NCBI GenBank assembly: GCA_030674155.1
Contig: CM060327.1
Coordinates: 22,013,448 to 22,077,447, forward strand
Direction: 5' to 3'
DNA length: 64,000 nt
Source of the DNA: Stramonita haemastoma
Taxonomy: Eukaryota > Mollusca > Gastropoda > Neogastropoda > Muricidae
Shown: piece after piece, positions 1 to 12,190 of the stretch
Position numbering within the stretch: position 1 is the first letter of the stretch
How the letters are laid out: every line of letters starts with the position of its first letter
The notes under the pieces: model-generated
The model's database searches: none
The model's input: the letters and a program-made list of their open reading frames with translations, nothing else
Told to the model about the DNA's origin: nothing
Made by a program: the position numbers and the translations under genes

Positions 1-59
1 TTCTTTGTTTTTACAGATTAATTATTACTGTAGTTGGACCAGTCATGTTATCTCCGCTC

Positions 60-206
<147 letters not shown>

Positions 207-683
207 GGTTCATAGAACGTCCTGACTGGTATCAGATTTATGTGGTTGTTTGTTTGTTCCTTTTGTTTGTAAAAGTTTACTTATTTATCAGTTATTTGTC
301 GTTGTTCTAGATGACAAAAGTGTTTGTGCATTGGATCTCTGAAAAAAAAAGCTTTTTATTGTGTGACACATTCCACTTCGAACATTTTTGAAAGGTTATC
401 ATAATGGTTTACTGATTAATGTTTTCGGATCATTTTTAATCATATAGGATCAGCCTTAATGTTTTCGGATCATTCTGATTCTCAATATCATCGGATCATT
501 CTTATTCTTAATTATTATTGAATCAGTCTTATTCTTCAAGTGAACGTATCAGTCTTATAATAATAATAATAATACATGGAATTTGTATAGCGCTATATCT
601 TGCAAAAACAAATCAAAGCGCTTGCATTCGACCTACACGACACACAATCAGCAACTATTTACAGTTTTGACAAATTCGAATGT

Positions 684-702
684 ACACACACACACACACA
701 CA

Positions 703-738
<36 letters not shown>

Positions 739-762
739 GCACGCGCGCGCACGCACACACAC
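684..762. repeat. (AC)n/(ACGC)n microsatellite
   Basis: An AC tract turns into ACGC units and alternating CG. The ORFs over it are Thr/His/Ala/Arg repeats with no protein content. Confidence 0.95.
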
Positions 763-862
763 CTACAAACGTTATGCACTTCGGCACTTATCCTTTAACT
801 TGTCGTATCAGTCTCATTCTTTATAATCATTATCGTATTATTCTTATCCTTAAAACTTAATG

Positions 863-902
863 TGGGGAAAAGTGAGTGCTCTGACCACTGAGCTATCCCC
901 TG
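863..902 (-). repeat. tRNA-like SINE head fragment
   Basis: Read on the minus strand this gives a GGGGATAGCTCAGTGGTCAG start, close to a tRNA 5' arm and Pol III A box. No complete SINE body follows, so it is only a fragment. Confidence 0.4.
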
Positions 903-1139
903 CTGTATGTAATCAGTATTGGTTGTCTTTGATCGACAATGAGCCTTAATTAGACGTGGCCCTTTGCGGTGGGCTTGGCTGAAAAACTCATCTCTGGATG
1001 TATGATCTAGTAGATCTAGCAGTCGCCTGTAGAGTAGATCAAGTAGCCTACACAGACTATGTAGGCCTACTGTGGGGGTGGAGTGTTGACTGTGTATTAT
1101 ATTATAGCCTTCAGTGATCGACTGTGACTCTCTGACTAG

Positions 1140-1350
1140 GGGGCTTGACCTGCACAGTCCTTATGTGCTGCAGCCCTGGGGGCTAGTTGGCCTTTGAAGA
1201 ACATCTCCAACGCTGACTGTCCTCATGCCCGCTTGGCCGAGAGAGTGGGGGTGTGCTGTGGGCAAGGCATCTCCACTCTAATCAAATTTCTGCCCAGTTT
1301 CTGAAACAGCAGCTGCCTCTTCTGCTGTTTTGGGGGCCATCGTCGAACAC
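1140..1350 (+). repeat. Dispersed repeat, copy 1
   Basis: This block, with the motif GAGAGTGGGGGTGTGCTGTG, reappears inverted near 33.94-34.13 kb at roughly 80% identity by eye. It has no recognisable coding content. Two copies in opposite orientation 33 kb apart indicate an unnamed interspersed repeat. Confidence 0.7.
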
Positions 1351-1399
1351 GACTGACAAACAAACATTATTCTGTACCTACTGACTTTTCCTGATCTTC

Positions 1400-1402
<3 letters not shown>

Positions 1403-1468
<66 letters not shown>
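1403..1468. repeat. (AC)n microsatellite
   Basis: Uninterrupted AC tract of about 66 bases. The Val/Cys-repeat ORF on the minus strand is an artefact. Confidence 0.97.
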
Positions 1469-1470
<2 letters not shown>

Positions 1471-1694
1471 TGTGCACACAACCTGTTTGTGCCTTACGTC
1501 TCGAGGAGCCTGTCTGTCTGTACCGTGTCTATGATTATTGTTATGTATCACCATTCCATTATTGTCAGTATTTCTCCTTCTCGTGTTCTCACTCTCTTAT
1601 TTCGATTTCATTGGATTTTAATCTGAATTTTTTATTTGAATCCGTTTTTGTTCATATCTGGTGTGATATAACCCTGACACTACTTCTCTGCATG

Positions 1695-1966
1695 TAGCCT
1701 ACTCTTTTGCTAAGGTCCTTCGGATGAGACTGTAAACCGAGACCCCGTGTGCGAACGCACGCAAGACATCTTGCGCACACGTTAAATTCTGTTCCACATT
1801 TCGTAAGAGTAGGCCATTGGGTGCCGGTGGGAACAGATGACAAGATTTACAAAACTACATACAAACGGGGAGTGGATGTAAAAAAAAAAAAAAATTAAAG
1901 CATATGAGTGCTTATTCCATTATCCTCGATATAAAAAAATAAATAAAATAAAAATAAAATAAAGCT
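1695..1966 (+). repeat. tRNA-derived SINE, family A
   Basis: Family A body. It contains GTAGGCCATTGGGTGCCGGT, then GCTTATTCCATTATCCTCGA and an AATAAA-rich tail, so it reads 5' to 3' on the plus strand. The tRNA-like head is missing here. The same body recurs at least nine times in the window in both orientations. Confidence 0.85.
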
Positions 1967-2065
1967 AAAGCATTGGCTGTTTCTTTCTGTGCACGACTAA
2001 GGAACCCAGCAAAAGGTGGTTCTGTCAGTGTGCACACATAACTTGTGGGCACGTGCGTGCGTGCT

Positions 2066-2069
<4 letters not shown>

Positions 2070-2096
<27 letters not shown>

Positions 2097-2216
2097 GCAC
2101 GCACGCACGCACGCACGCGCGCGCGCGCGCGCTTACACACACACACACACACACACACACTCACTCACTCACTCACATACACGCACTCACTCACTCACAT
2201 ACACGCACTCACGCAT

Positions 2217-2310
<94 letters not shown>
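2070..2310. repeat. Compound AC/ACGC/ACTC microsatellite
   Basis: About 240 bases of AC with GCAC, CGCG and TCAC interruptions. Three overlapping His/Thr ORFs result purely from the repeat. Confidence 0.97.
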
Positions 2311-2313
<3 letters not shown>

Positions 2314-2620
2314 TCCGCGCGTGCGCCATGGACCATAAGGGTAGGCTTTTTAATGGAATAAGACCAGAGAAACTTATCTCTTCATTTTTGTCAAAAATTT
2401 CAGTGTGTGTATCTGTGTCTGTGCATCTGGGGGGGGGGGGGCAGGGGAGGAGACATACCTAAGCATTATGTGTGCGTGCACCTACATGCCTGTGTGGGGA
2501 AAAAGTGCCTATTTCATTCTTTCTTTTGTGCCGTCAAAAATCTGTGAATGCATGACATGATACATTTCTGTAATTGTCCTTATTTTGATAGGTAGCATTT
2601 ACCTGTGAATCTCAATTTAC

Positions 2621-2790
2621 GTGTGTGTGTGTGTGCGTGCGTGCATACGTGTGTGCATGTGGGTGCGTGCGCGCGTGCATGCGTGCGTGTGTGCGTGTGT
2701 GTGTGTGTGCGTGCATACATGTGTGCATGCATGCGTGTGTGCATATGTGTGTGAGTGTTCGGGCCTGCGTGCGCGCTTGTGTGTGCATAC

Positions 2791-2822
<32 letters not shown>

Positions 2823-2824
2823 GC
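2621..2824. repeat. GT-rich imperfect microsatellite
   Basis: About 200 bases of GT/GC/AT alternating purine-pyrimidine sequence, with strand sense opposite to the AC tract just upstream. Cys/Val ORFs over it are artefacts. Confidence 0.95.
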
Positions 2825-3331
2825 CTGCATCAATGTTGAAAAAAAAAAAAGAACTCTGTTCGTTTCATATGCTGACTGGTTGCAATTTTCGTGAATTAAT
2901 CTTTTATATTATGCATTTATTTATTCCGGAGAAGATAAGGAAAAAAAATGTACTTAACAATATATTGGAAAAAAATTGTTTCTATGTGAACAGTATCATA
3001 CAATATGCTCTGGACTGTTGTCGTCAGCATTATGGCTGTGGTTGGTTGTTTTTTTCAGACTCACAACTTCTTCCAATATTGTTATTTGTTTCTTTGTTTG
3101 GATATTTCTTCATCATAAAATCAAAGGAATGGAAATGTATATATATCTATACTTGATAATCTAGTCTTTGTATTATAAAAGGATGTGTATTAATTAATAT
3201 TAAAAACAGACGAAGAAATTTCATGTGAGTTGATTAAAAAAAAAAAAAAGAAGAAAAGAAAAAAAGAAAATCACGGAAGAAATTATGGAAGCAAAATGAG
3301 TTTTGATTTTTTTGTGTGTGAGTGTTGAAAA

Positions 3332-3333
<2 letters not shown>

Positions 3334-3374
<41 letters not shown>
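3334..3374. repeat. (TG)n microsatellite
   Basis: About 40 bases of TG, followed by a short G-rich stretch and then a SINE fragment. Confidence 0.95.
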
Positions 3375-3376
<2 letters not shown>

Positions 3377-3409
3377 TGAGTACAGTTTGTTCCCAGGGGA
3401 GGGGGGGAG

Positions 3410-3515
3410 GGGGACTCAAAACATGCTGGCCCCTAGAGAAGCTGAGGTCTCTGATGCCTCGCTCCCCTACGACTACATAGGTTATGGAACACCTGTACAC
3501 CTTTACCTTTACATC
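3410..3515 (+). repeat. SINE family B, 3' fragment
   Basis: Contains GAAGCTGAGGTCTCTGATGC and a tail of CTTTACCTTTAC. The same 3' half occurs at about 4.16, 45.4, 50.3 and 54.6 kb. Confidence 0.8.
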
Positions 3516-3617
3516 TTATACATCAAAGATTGACAAACGTTTTGGTCTGGTCCAGTGACGTGTGAATAAGTTCCTTGAACGTGGATACTTAAATGACCCA
3601 TGGTCCTCCTTCACTCT

Positions 3618-3629
3618 CACACACACACA

Positions 3630-3672
<43 letters not shown>

Positions 3673-3750
3673 AAAACAAAACAAAACAAAACAAAACACA
3701 AATCCACCTCAAGAAAATATTTTTTCTTATCTTAATTTACACACACACAC

Positions 3751-3788
<38 letters not shown>
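3618..3788. repeat. Two (AC)n tracts with a duplicated spacer
   Basis: Two AC tracts (about 3618-3672 and 3740-3788) are each followed by an A-rich stretch and an AATCCACCTCAA segment. This suggests a short tandem duplication of the tract plus flank. Confidence 0.85.
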
Positions 3789-4154
3789 CCCAAAACAAAA
3801 AAACAAATCCACCTCAATGAAAGATTTTTTCTTATCCTAATTTAAACAACAATGGGCTTCTTTCCTTTTAGTTGACAAACTTGACCAGAAAGCCCCAACA
3901 TAACTGCATAAGAACAAAATGTAAAATAATTTCTTTTTTTTAGGTAAACGCCATGGTGTCACTAAACTTTACCTGTCGCCTCGTTGAAATAAAATTTATG
4001 GAAACTGCCGATACATTGCAAGTATCCTGGTCAATGACTAGGATCAGTCAAAGCAGTCATCTGCATTGTCTTCTACCCCGATTTTCCCGATCATGCTTTA
4101 TATGACGAATAGTCTAGAGCGTTTTGTTTCAGCGTAAAAAAAAAAATATTTTAA

Positions 4155-4440
4155 AGACAAAACGGTAAAGATGTCAACCTATGTGGTCGTAGGGGAGCGA
4201 GGCATCAGAGACCTCAGCTTCTCTAGGGGGCCAGCATATTGAGTGTAGCGCCCATCTCCGCTCCTTCGCTGCTTTACCTTCCCTGACCCTAAAGAAGGCA
4301 GGTACCAATTTACAGCTTGGGGAACTGATCTGAAGTCGAGGTGCGCAAACGGTCACCTATCCAACTGGTAACCACGCTCAACGTTGCTTAACTTGACTTG
4401 TGTAAAGCGAGCGCTCTGACAACTGAGCTGTACGAGATGA
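4155..4440 (-). repeat. tRNA-derived SINE, family B, near complete
   Basis: On the minus strand a tRNA-like head (AGCTCAGTTGTCAGAGCGCT, a good A box) lies at the right end. The family B body follows, with GAAGCTGAGGTCTCTGATGC, and the ACCTTTACC-type tail is at the left end. This is the best copy for defining the family. Confidence 0.8.
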
Positions 4441-5138
4441 CAAACAAATAAATTCGAGCGAAACAAAAATTAAGACATAAAAGTTGCAGTTTCCGTCTTT
4501 TTTTCCCTTTCTTTCTTTTTCTTTTTTTTTTTTTAAAGTCAGCTTTGACACCAGGAGCTTTGCAATTGCAAACGAAGAAAACAACAACGCGTATGGCCGA
4601 GGTTGATACAAGGGAACAAACTGTCAAAAAACTTTTCCTGTCCCTTTTACACAGTTGCTTCCCTGTAACCGCTAACCCGTGTTAGTGCCCTCGGGGTCTT
4701 TTCTGAACTTTTTGTTTTGTTTTTTGTTTGTTCTGTTGTTGTTGTATTTTAGTATTAAAACTATATCTAAACAAAATTCTTTGAAGAAAAAGGATTCTGG
4801 TTTTGTTCTCTCGGCCGAGACCAGACACTACTGTACAAAATTGACCACAATCATATCGAATATTGCACGATTTTCAATGGTACTATCATTTTCGTTTGTT
4901 TTGTTTCGTCGACTTCAGTTGTGCATTTACTTTAAGCAGTAGTGGAGAAATCTAGTTTTACTGGAGGGGCTGGGGGGTTGCTTGGGGGGGGGGGGGGTTG
5001 CAGCAGAGGAAAGGTGATGCATTCTAGTGGTTTTTTGCCAGTTGAGGACAAATTCCGGTGTGTGTGTGTGTGTTGAGCTTTTGTTCAGTGGTGGAATATG
5101 TAGATCAAAATTAATATTGTAGATTTTCCTTTATTACA

Positions 5139-5161
5139 CCCCCCCCCCCCCCCCCCCCCCC
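5139..5161. repeat. Poly-C run
   Basis: An uninterrupted run of about 23 C. One of many C or G homopolymers longer than 10 in this window; lengths are uncertain in assemblies. Confidence 0.9.
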
Positions 5162-7609
5162 TCCGTGATTTGGTGTTTCACTCTAGTTATTCCTGCAGTA
5201 GACCTAGAGGCGAAGTGATCTCGTATTTTGCTTTTCCACTATTCCTGGAGAAGAAAAGGATCCCTTATTTTCAGCTCATCATTCTTGCAGCAGAGAACAT
5301 GGGGTTTCTTTCTTTCTTTCTTTCTTTGCTAGAGGTCCAGGGTTTAACGTGACCAATGCCGAGATTTTGCGTTTGTGGCCGTTTTTATCCACCATTAAAA
5401 TAAAGTAGCTGTATTCAGTCTTTGGGGATTGTAGAGAAGTGATAAAATCTATTCTTGCAGCAGAGGAGAAGTGATCTCGCTTCTTACTTCTGGTTAACCA
5501 CTCCTGCTGCAGACAAGAGACGATCTTGTATTTTACTTTTTTTTTTTTCATATTTTAGTCTGTAGTTCATTAGGTTTTGCAGTTGGGGAGAAATGGTCTC
5601 AGGTTTTACTCAAGTCAACATTCATACAGCGAGACGCGATCTTTTTTTTCTCTCTCCTAGTTCATTATTCCTGCAGTAGAGGGGAAGTTCCGATGTTTTG
5701 TTTTTTTAGTTCATCATTTCCACAGTACAAAAATTTATCCCAATCATATTTGAAGTGGTGAAACAACCTCATTTGTTATTTTGTTTTAATTTGATATTCC
5801 TGCTGTAGACGATATCATATTTCTTTCTTGCAGTCGATGAGAAGTGATCTCAATTTTTTTTTTTAATTCTCTTAGCTAGTTTGCAGTACTGGAGAAATAT
5901 TCACGTACTTTACTTTGTTACTTTGCCGCTTATTTCTGTAGTTTAAGTAATTTCGTATTTTCGTTTCATTCGTAAATCCTGCAGTGAGACGAGTATTGAC
6001 CTCATATGACTTAGTAGTCCTGCTTTAAAGAAGTGAAATGATCTTATATTTTACTTTTGTTCATTGCTCCAGCAGTAAAGGAGAAAATACCGTTATCAAT
6101 AAACTTTAGCCCCTTACAAATGCAATAGAGAAATGATCCTTGCTTTTCGTTATTCCGAAGTGGTTATCATCTTCGCTTTTCATTTGCGCAATAGATCTTA
6201 TTTTGCTTTCGACTACTCAAGCAGTAGAGGAGGAGTTTTTTTGTTTGTTTTCATTGTTGGTTTGTTCGTTGTTTGTTTAAGGGGGGGGGGGGGGGGGGGG
6301 GGGGGGGATAGTCCAATTTGTCTAAACAAGTGATCTATTGTTACACCGATTTTCTTTTATGAATATTATATGGCTTTTAGCTTGGTTTTCCTGCTGCGAA
6401 AGTGTCTGTTTCATAGCACCTGCAGTAGGGAAAGGTTTTTGCTCGTAGTTTATTATTCCTGCAGTTGAAAACTGGCCTCGAATTTTTTTATTCTTGCAGC
6501 AGTTAAGGGATCTAACTTCACATATAATTGGACAGGTTTTGTTGTTATTTTTAATTGATATTATGCTCATTATTTAGAGAAGTGATCCAATTCACATATT
6601 GGATAGGGTTGGTTAGTTTTTTTTAATTGTTAGGCTATTTGTGCCCTTTAGATGTGATCTTAATTGTTTTTTGTTCTTTATTCCTGCAGAAGTGATCTCA
6701 TTATTTACTGTTTTCATTCCCGCAGAGGTTGTATCAATTTTCGCTTTTAAAGGTAGATTGTCGGGGTGGGGGGGGGGGGGGGGGGAGGGGAAAGGTTTCT
6801 TTTCTTACAGTATTCCTGCAGTGACGAGGTTCTCATTTTTTTTTGCTTTGTTTACAGTACTCGTTTGGTGGGGGGGGTGTTTTTTCTCCCGAACTCCAGC
6901 AGTAAAGCAGCATTCCATTTTTGTTCCTTAAGCCTACAGCAGATAAACGATGAATCTCTCATTGTACTCCTGCAATAGACAAGTAATCGTATTTTAAGGC
7001 TTTACCTATTATCCAATGGCAAGGACTGAATCTCCAATTCAGTGTTGCAGCAGTAGATTTGTCAGTTTAAACTTATACCTGTGATAAGGTCATTTTTTTT
7101 CTTTGCCCCTTATACCCACAGTTCACTCGGGTTTTTAAAAAAAGTCATTACTGCAGTGCCTCAATAGTAGGTATTGTACAATTTGTCTTTTGTGAAGTAT
7201 ACAAGTGTTTTTGTATTTTGTTTTCCACTATTCCTGCAGTACAAGATGTATCGATGCGCGCGTATACGCCCACTGTGCGTATGGTGGGCCGTGTATGCTA
7301 GGCCCTAGTGTGCGTACTAGCGTTTCGGCGCTTTTAGCTTATGCACACCAGAGTACTTGTAGTTTTGCACCGACATACCTCCTAGAGGCCTTATGCCCGG
7401 GTATTTTTTTGTTTTTTTTAGCGAGTGCATATAGGGGCCTATACGCACGTTTTCTGGCGTGTAGCCTATGCGCATAGTATACAGGTGCGTGTAAGAGTGC
7501 ATGCAACCTTGCACTGGCAAAATAATCACTTATGTTCAAGCGCTTTTCTTTTTTAATGTGTTAAGGCAGCTGGTCTTAAGTTTAGGGTACTGCATTGTAG
7601 CATTTCTCT

Positions 7610-7905
7610 CAGATTAACGTTTTCGTTTCTATGGCTAGTAACCCATAGCAATTTTCTCCCATGAAGGTTTTCCAGCTTTCATGGCTCATACCCCCCATAA
7701 TTTTTGTCAGATGGTAGTTTTGCAATTTTTATGGCTTCTAACCCATATAGCACTTTTTTCTGTGAAGATTTTCCAGTTTTTATGGCTTATAACCCAGTTT
7801 TTATGGCTTGCAACCCATATTTTTCTTCGATGGTTTTCAAATTTTTATGGCTGGTCAATATTATTTTTCCGTTTTCCAGTTTTTAATGCTTGTAAACCAC
7901 ATATT
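7610..7905 (+). repeat. Nested short tandem repeat (TTTTTATGGCTTATAACCCA)
   Basis: Inside the larger minisatellite, about six diverged copies of a unit containing TTTTTATGGCTT..AACCCATA are arranged at roughly 40-60-base intervals. The ORFs with repeated FMA..NP motifs are a direct consequence. Confidence 0.75.
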
Positions 7906-8251
7906 TTTCCATTTGAAAGATCATAAAAAGTTTTCGCATTATCATTACCAATTTTTCTGTCAATTCATTTCAGCACTAGAACTTCATAGTAACATTTCTC
8001 TTTTGGCTTTATCATTTATGTGGCAAAGGTGGTCAGGCATTCCAAAATCGATTTATTTCTCCACAGGTATAGAGATTTATTTTATCTTGTTCTTGCAGTA
8101 AAGTAGTGATCTGTTCCTTTCACAACTCCTACAGTAGATATGTCAACTTAGCTCAAAATTCCTGCAGTAGAAGAGAAATTGCCTCACTTTTTATTTATTT
8201 ATTTTACTCCAGTTCTTTATTCCTGCAGCAGAGGAATCTTCTCATGTAGAC

Positions 8252-8255
8252 GTGT

Positions 8256-8286
<31 letters not shown>

Positions 8287-8292
8287 GGGGGG
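8252..8292. repeat. (TG)n followed by poly-G
   Basis: A short TG tract continues into about 23 G on the plus strand. Confidence 0.9.
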
Positions 8293-8394
8293 ACGACTTG
8301 CTCCTCAGCTAAAGCTCCACCAATGGAAAGATTTTTACATAGGTCTATGCTACCGTTGTCCTTCCAGAAACTGTTTATTTTTATGTTATTCTTG

Positions 8395-8600
8395 TTTATC
8401 GAGGATAATGGAATAAGAACTCATGGACTTTTTTTAAATCCATTCCCCGTGTGTATGCCGTTTTGTAAATACTATTATCTGTTCCAACTGGCACACAATG
8501 GCCTACTCTTACAAAAAGAACAGAATTTTATGTGTCCAAGATGTTCTGCATGCGTTCGCACACGGGACTTCGGTTTACAGTCTCATACTTTACTTTTAAT
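8395..8600 (-). repeat. SINE family A copy
   Basis: The reverse complement carries the family A body (GTAGGCCATTGTGTGCCAGT type) and the ATTCCATTATCCTCGATA 3' segment. Its tRNA-like head is not visible. Confidence 0.75.
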
Positions 8601-9149
8601 CATCATTCCCCCTGTAGAGAAACAATCTTATGTGGGGTTTTTTTAATCATTCTACAGTAAGAGATTCTCTTATTTTACAAGTTTATATTTCATCATTCCT
8701 GCAGTAGAGAAGCGGTCTCATAACTTCAGTTCTAGGTTGGGTATTCCTTTAGTACAGAAGGGATTTTATTTTTGGTTTTCTTTCATTCCTCAGCTAAGAA
8801 CTTCAAAGGCTTCACCAATGGTATGATTTTCCCTATGTATCAGTTTTTGCCCTCTATTAAGGTAGCTGCATTCTAGCTTGCATTTTAATTTGATCTTGAG
8901 TTGTATTTTCTTTCATAGATGTCTATTGCAGCAATGGAAGAGAATCAATCACATGTTTTACTGTCTCTTCAGTCTCCATTTCAGCAGAAGAGGAGAAAGC
9001 AATCTCGTACTTTGTTTTTTTTATTTTTGATAGGCCGTCGATTTTCAGCAAGGGAGGAGTAATGTCAAATGTTACTTTTACGTTTTATTTTTCATTGTCC
9101 TTAATTCCACAGTCGAGGAGGTCAAGTGATCTCAATGATTGTTTTTAGT

Positions 9150-10565
9150 CGTCAGTATTTCAGCAGTGAAGGAAAACATGATCTTATATTTTCAAAAGTT
9201 TCACCTTAGAGAAAACTTATCTCGCAGGTTTTTGTTTTCCAGAGTGACATAGATCATCTCACAATCTGCTTCTTTTTTTTTCCATCTCAACTAAGGAGGA
9301 GAAACCGATCTCATTTTTCCTTTGATGTTTCAGTTGCTACTTCAGCAGCGCTCAAGGGAGTTGTCATTGTGATGGTTGTACTGCAGTGAGGTAGTTTTGT
9401 AGTTTTATGCACAGTGTCATTTCTAAGTAGAAAGAAGGTGAATGAATGCATGATGTGCAGGATGAGCACACACACACACATGCACACACAATCTCACAAA
9501 TGCAAACAAGGAAGCCACAAAGACATACAGGCATAACCCCCCACCCTCCCCACCCCTTGCCGAGTTAAAAAGTCTATCATAGTTTAACGGTCTTTTGCAC
9601 AGGTTCCCTCCCTTCCAGTGTGATACTGCCTTGTGCTGCTGCCCTTGGATCATGGTCACCATCTGCACACAGTAACATCAGTGACACATCAGTCCCTACA
9701 TATCTGCGTACAATATCTTCAATGACACAGTACAAAGACACTGCATAGTAACCTCTACATTGAGAAAGTTGAGAGCTTTCTGCCAATATTTTTTTTTTAA
9801 AGAACTATATGTGGCTGTTAAAAAAATAATAATAATAAAATTCTAGTCATCTTTTCCCAGATATATCATTGGTTCATAAAAATCCAAAATTTTCTGCAGA
9901 AAGAAACACAGTGTCTTGGCTGTTAAAACTGTGGTGCCATTTGGAGCTAATGCTCCATCTACCTTTGTCCTGCCTTTTGTATGGGCACATAACCATGTGT
10001 CAAAGATGAAGACTCCATGTTCTTAGGGAATGCCTTGAAAATATAATTAATATTATTTATTTATCTATTCATTTATTTACTTATTTATTATTTATTAATT
10101 CATTCATTCTTTTATTTCTAGGATAGTGGAATAAGCACTTGTGCATTTTTACATCCAGTCTCCATGTGCATGCAGTTTTGTCATCCGTTCCCACCAGCAC
10201 ACAATGGCCTACTCTTCTGAAAAGCGGAACAGGTTTTAACATGCGTGCAAGATGTTCTGCATGTGTTCGCACATGGGATCTCGGTTTATACTCATCCGAA
10301 GGACTTATTGGGTGAGTGGAGTCAGCACTGATGTTAACTCCAAAGGAAAAATCCTCTTGAACAAGATTGGAACCCAGCGAGCAGGTCAAGAGCACATCAC
10401 TCTGACCCCCAGGCTATCCCGTCCCCTTAAAAATGTTGATGCTAAGAGAGGAGGTGGAGAGAGAGGATGCTCCTTTAGTTAAAAAACTGTATACACCTGT
10501 TAATTTTATTCATTCATTTATTCGCTGCATTATTTCACAGGAGACACATTTCAGTCTTCAAATGG
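9150..10565 (+). repeat. Segmental duplication, copy 1
   Basis: This stretch recurs in the same order at about 10.70-12.74 kb: the minisatellite end, an ACACAC stretch, TTTTGCACAGGTTCCCTCCC, a SINE and a final segment ending in CAGTCTTCAAATGG. Copy 1 stops exactly at the run of N. Confidence 0.85.
10090..10440 (-). repeat. SINE family A, long copy inside duplication copy 1
   Basis: On the minus strand it starts with a tRNA-like head (GGGATAGCCTGG..GTCAGAGTGA), followed by the family A body and a 3' AATAAATAA tail at the left end. The homologous SINE is in the second duplication copy, so insertion preceded duplication. Confidence 0.8.
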
Positions 10566-10665
10566 NNNNNNNNNNNNNNNNNNNNNNNNNNNNNNNNNNN
10601 NNNNNNNNNNNNNNNNNNNNNNNNNNNNNNNNNNNNNNNNNNNNNNNNNNNNNNNNNNNNNNNNN
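10566..10665. other. Assembly gap (100 N)
   Basis: Exactly 100 N, a conventional size for a gap of unknown length. It lies between the two copies of the duplication. Confidence 0.99.
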
Positions 10666-11644
10666 TTTCTTTTTCGTTTTCATCTGAATGCTTCTTTGTT
10701 TCTGGTCGTCAATATTTCAGCAGTGAAGGAATCTCATATTTTCTAAAATTCAGCCTTTGAGAAAACTTATCTCGCAGTTTTTGGGTTTTTTTTTAGTTTT
10801 CAGGAGTGACGTAGATGGGATCTCATATATTGCTTTTTTAAAAAAAATTTTATCTCAACCGAGGAGGTGAAAATGATCTCATAATTATTTTCCTTTGATG
10901 TTTCAGTTGTCTGTCTTTACTTCAGCTGCACACAAGGGAGTTTTCATTGTGATGGTTGTACTGTAGTGAGGTAGTTTTTTTGTTTTATGCAAGATGTCAT
11001 TTCTGGGTAGAAAGAAGGTGGATGAATGCATGATGTGCAGGAAAACCACACACACACAAGCACACACAATCTCACAAATGCAAACAAGGAAGCCATGAAA
11101 ACATACACAGATAAGCCCCCTCCCCCAATTCCTCACAGAGAACTTTACAAAGGCTTTGTCATTGATGAACAGTCTTTTGCACAGGTTCCCTCCCTTCCAG
11201 TGTGATGCTGCCTTGTGCTGCTGCCCCTTGTATCATGGTCACCATCTGCACACAGTATCATCAGTGACACATCAGTCTCTACACATCACTGCGCACAATA
11301 TTTTCAATGACACAGTACAAAAACACTGCATAGTAACCTCTACATTGAGAAAGTTGACCGCTTTCTGCCAAGATTTTTTTTTTAAGAATTATATGTGACT
11401 GCTAAAAAACAACAACAAAAAACCCCAATAATAATAAAATTCTAGTCATCTTTCCCCAGATGGTTATTTGGTTCAGAAAAATCCTAAATTTTCTGCAGAA
11501 AGAAATATACACTGTCTTGGCTGTTCAAAATGTGATGCCATTTGGAGCTATTGCTCCATCTATGTATGTCCTGCCTTTTGCATGGGCACAAAATCATGTG
11601 TCAAAAATGAAGACTCCATGTTCTAATGCCTTGACAATATCATT

Positions 11645-12035
11645 AATATTGTTTATGTATGTATGTATTTATTTATTTATTTATTTATTCATTCATTCAT
11701 TCTTTTATTTCAAGGTTAATGAAATATGCGCTCATGTGCATTTTTACATCCAGTCCCCATGTGTATGTAGTTTTGTCAATTTTGTCATCTGTTCCAACTG
11801 GCACACAACGGCCTACTCTTCTGAAAAGCGGAACGGATTTTAAAGTGTGAGCAAGATGTTCTGCATGCGTGCGCACACAGGATCTTGGTTTATACCCTCA
11901 TCCAAAGGACTTTTGGGGGAATGGAGTCGGCACCGTTGTTAATTCCAGAGGAAAAATCCTCTTGAACGCAATTCGAACCCGGGTTAGCAGATCACAAGCA
12001 CATCACTCTGACCACCAGGCTATCCCATCCCCCTT
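11645..12035 (-). repeat. SINE family A, most complete copy
   Basis: On the minus strand: tRNA-like head GGGATAGCCTGGTGGTCAGA (A box), a B box GGTTCGAAT, the family A body and an (AAAT)n-type tail at the left end. Total length is about 390 bases. This copy shows that the family is tRNA-derived. Confidence 0.88.
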
Positions 12036-12089
12036 AAAAGTATTGGTGCTAAGAGAGAAGGAGGAAAGAGGATGCTCCTTTGATTACAA

Positions 12090-12190
12090 AACTGCATACA
12101 CACGGGGACTGGTTGTAAGAAAACACATGAGTGCTTATTCCATTATCTTTGATATAAATGATTAAATAAATAAATAAATAAATAGATAAA
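12090..12190 (+). repeat. SINE family A 3' fragment
   Basis: Carries ACATGAGTGCTTATTCCATT and an (AATA)n tail. It lies head to head with the minus-strand copy just upstream, forming a potential inverted repeat in RNA. Confidence 0.75.

Larger units (their letters stand above)
5170..9360 (+). repeat. Degenerate minisatellite with ATTCCTGCAG core
   Basis: Over about 4.2 kb the pattern ATTCCTGCAGTAGAG then AAGTGATCTCATATTTT recurs irregularly, for example near 5190, 5279, 5452, 5665, 6457, 6680, 6812, 7228, 8156, 8217 and 8693. Many CTGCAG sites result. Short ORFs here are T-rich artefacts and I see no gene. Similar units reappear after the gap at about 10.69-10.92 kb. Confidence 0.8.

Noticed and set aside
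2016..2462. Long His/Thr, Cys/Val, Pro/His, Glu/Arg and Leu/Ser ORFs here and at 15.3-15.8, 17.0-17.6, 19.6-25.8, 47.6-48.5 and 58.2-58.6 kb
   Set aside because: All are translations of AC/GT, CT/GA or homopolymer runs, are open in several frames at once and have no domain content.
5279..5551. Short ORFs through the CTGCAG minisatellite as small proteins
   Set aside because: They follow the repeat unit in several frames and strands, with no conserved start or composition.
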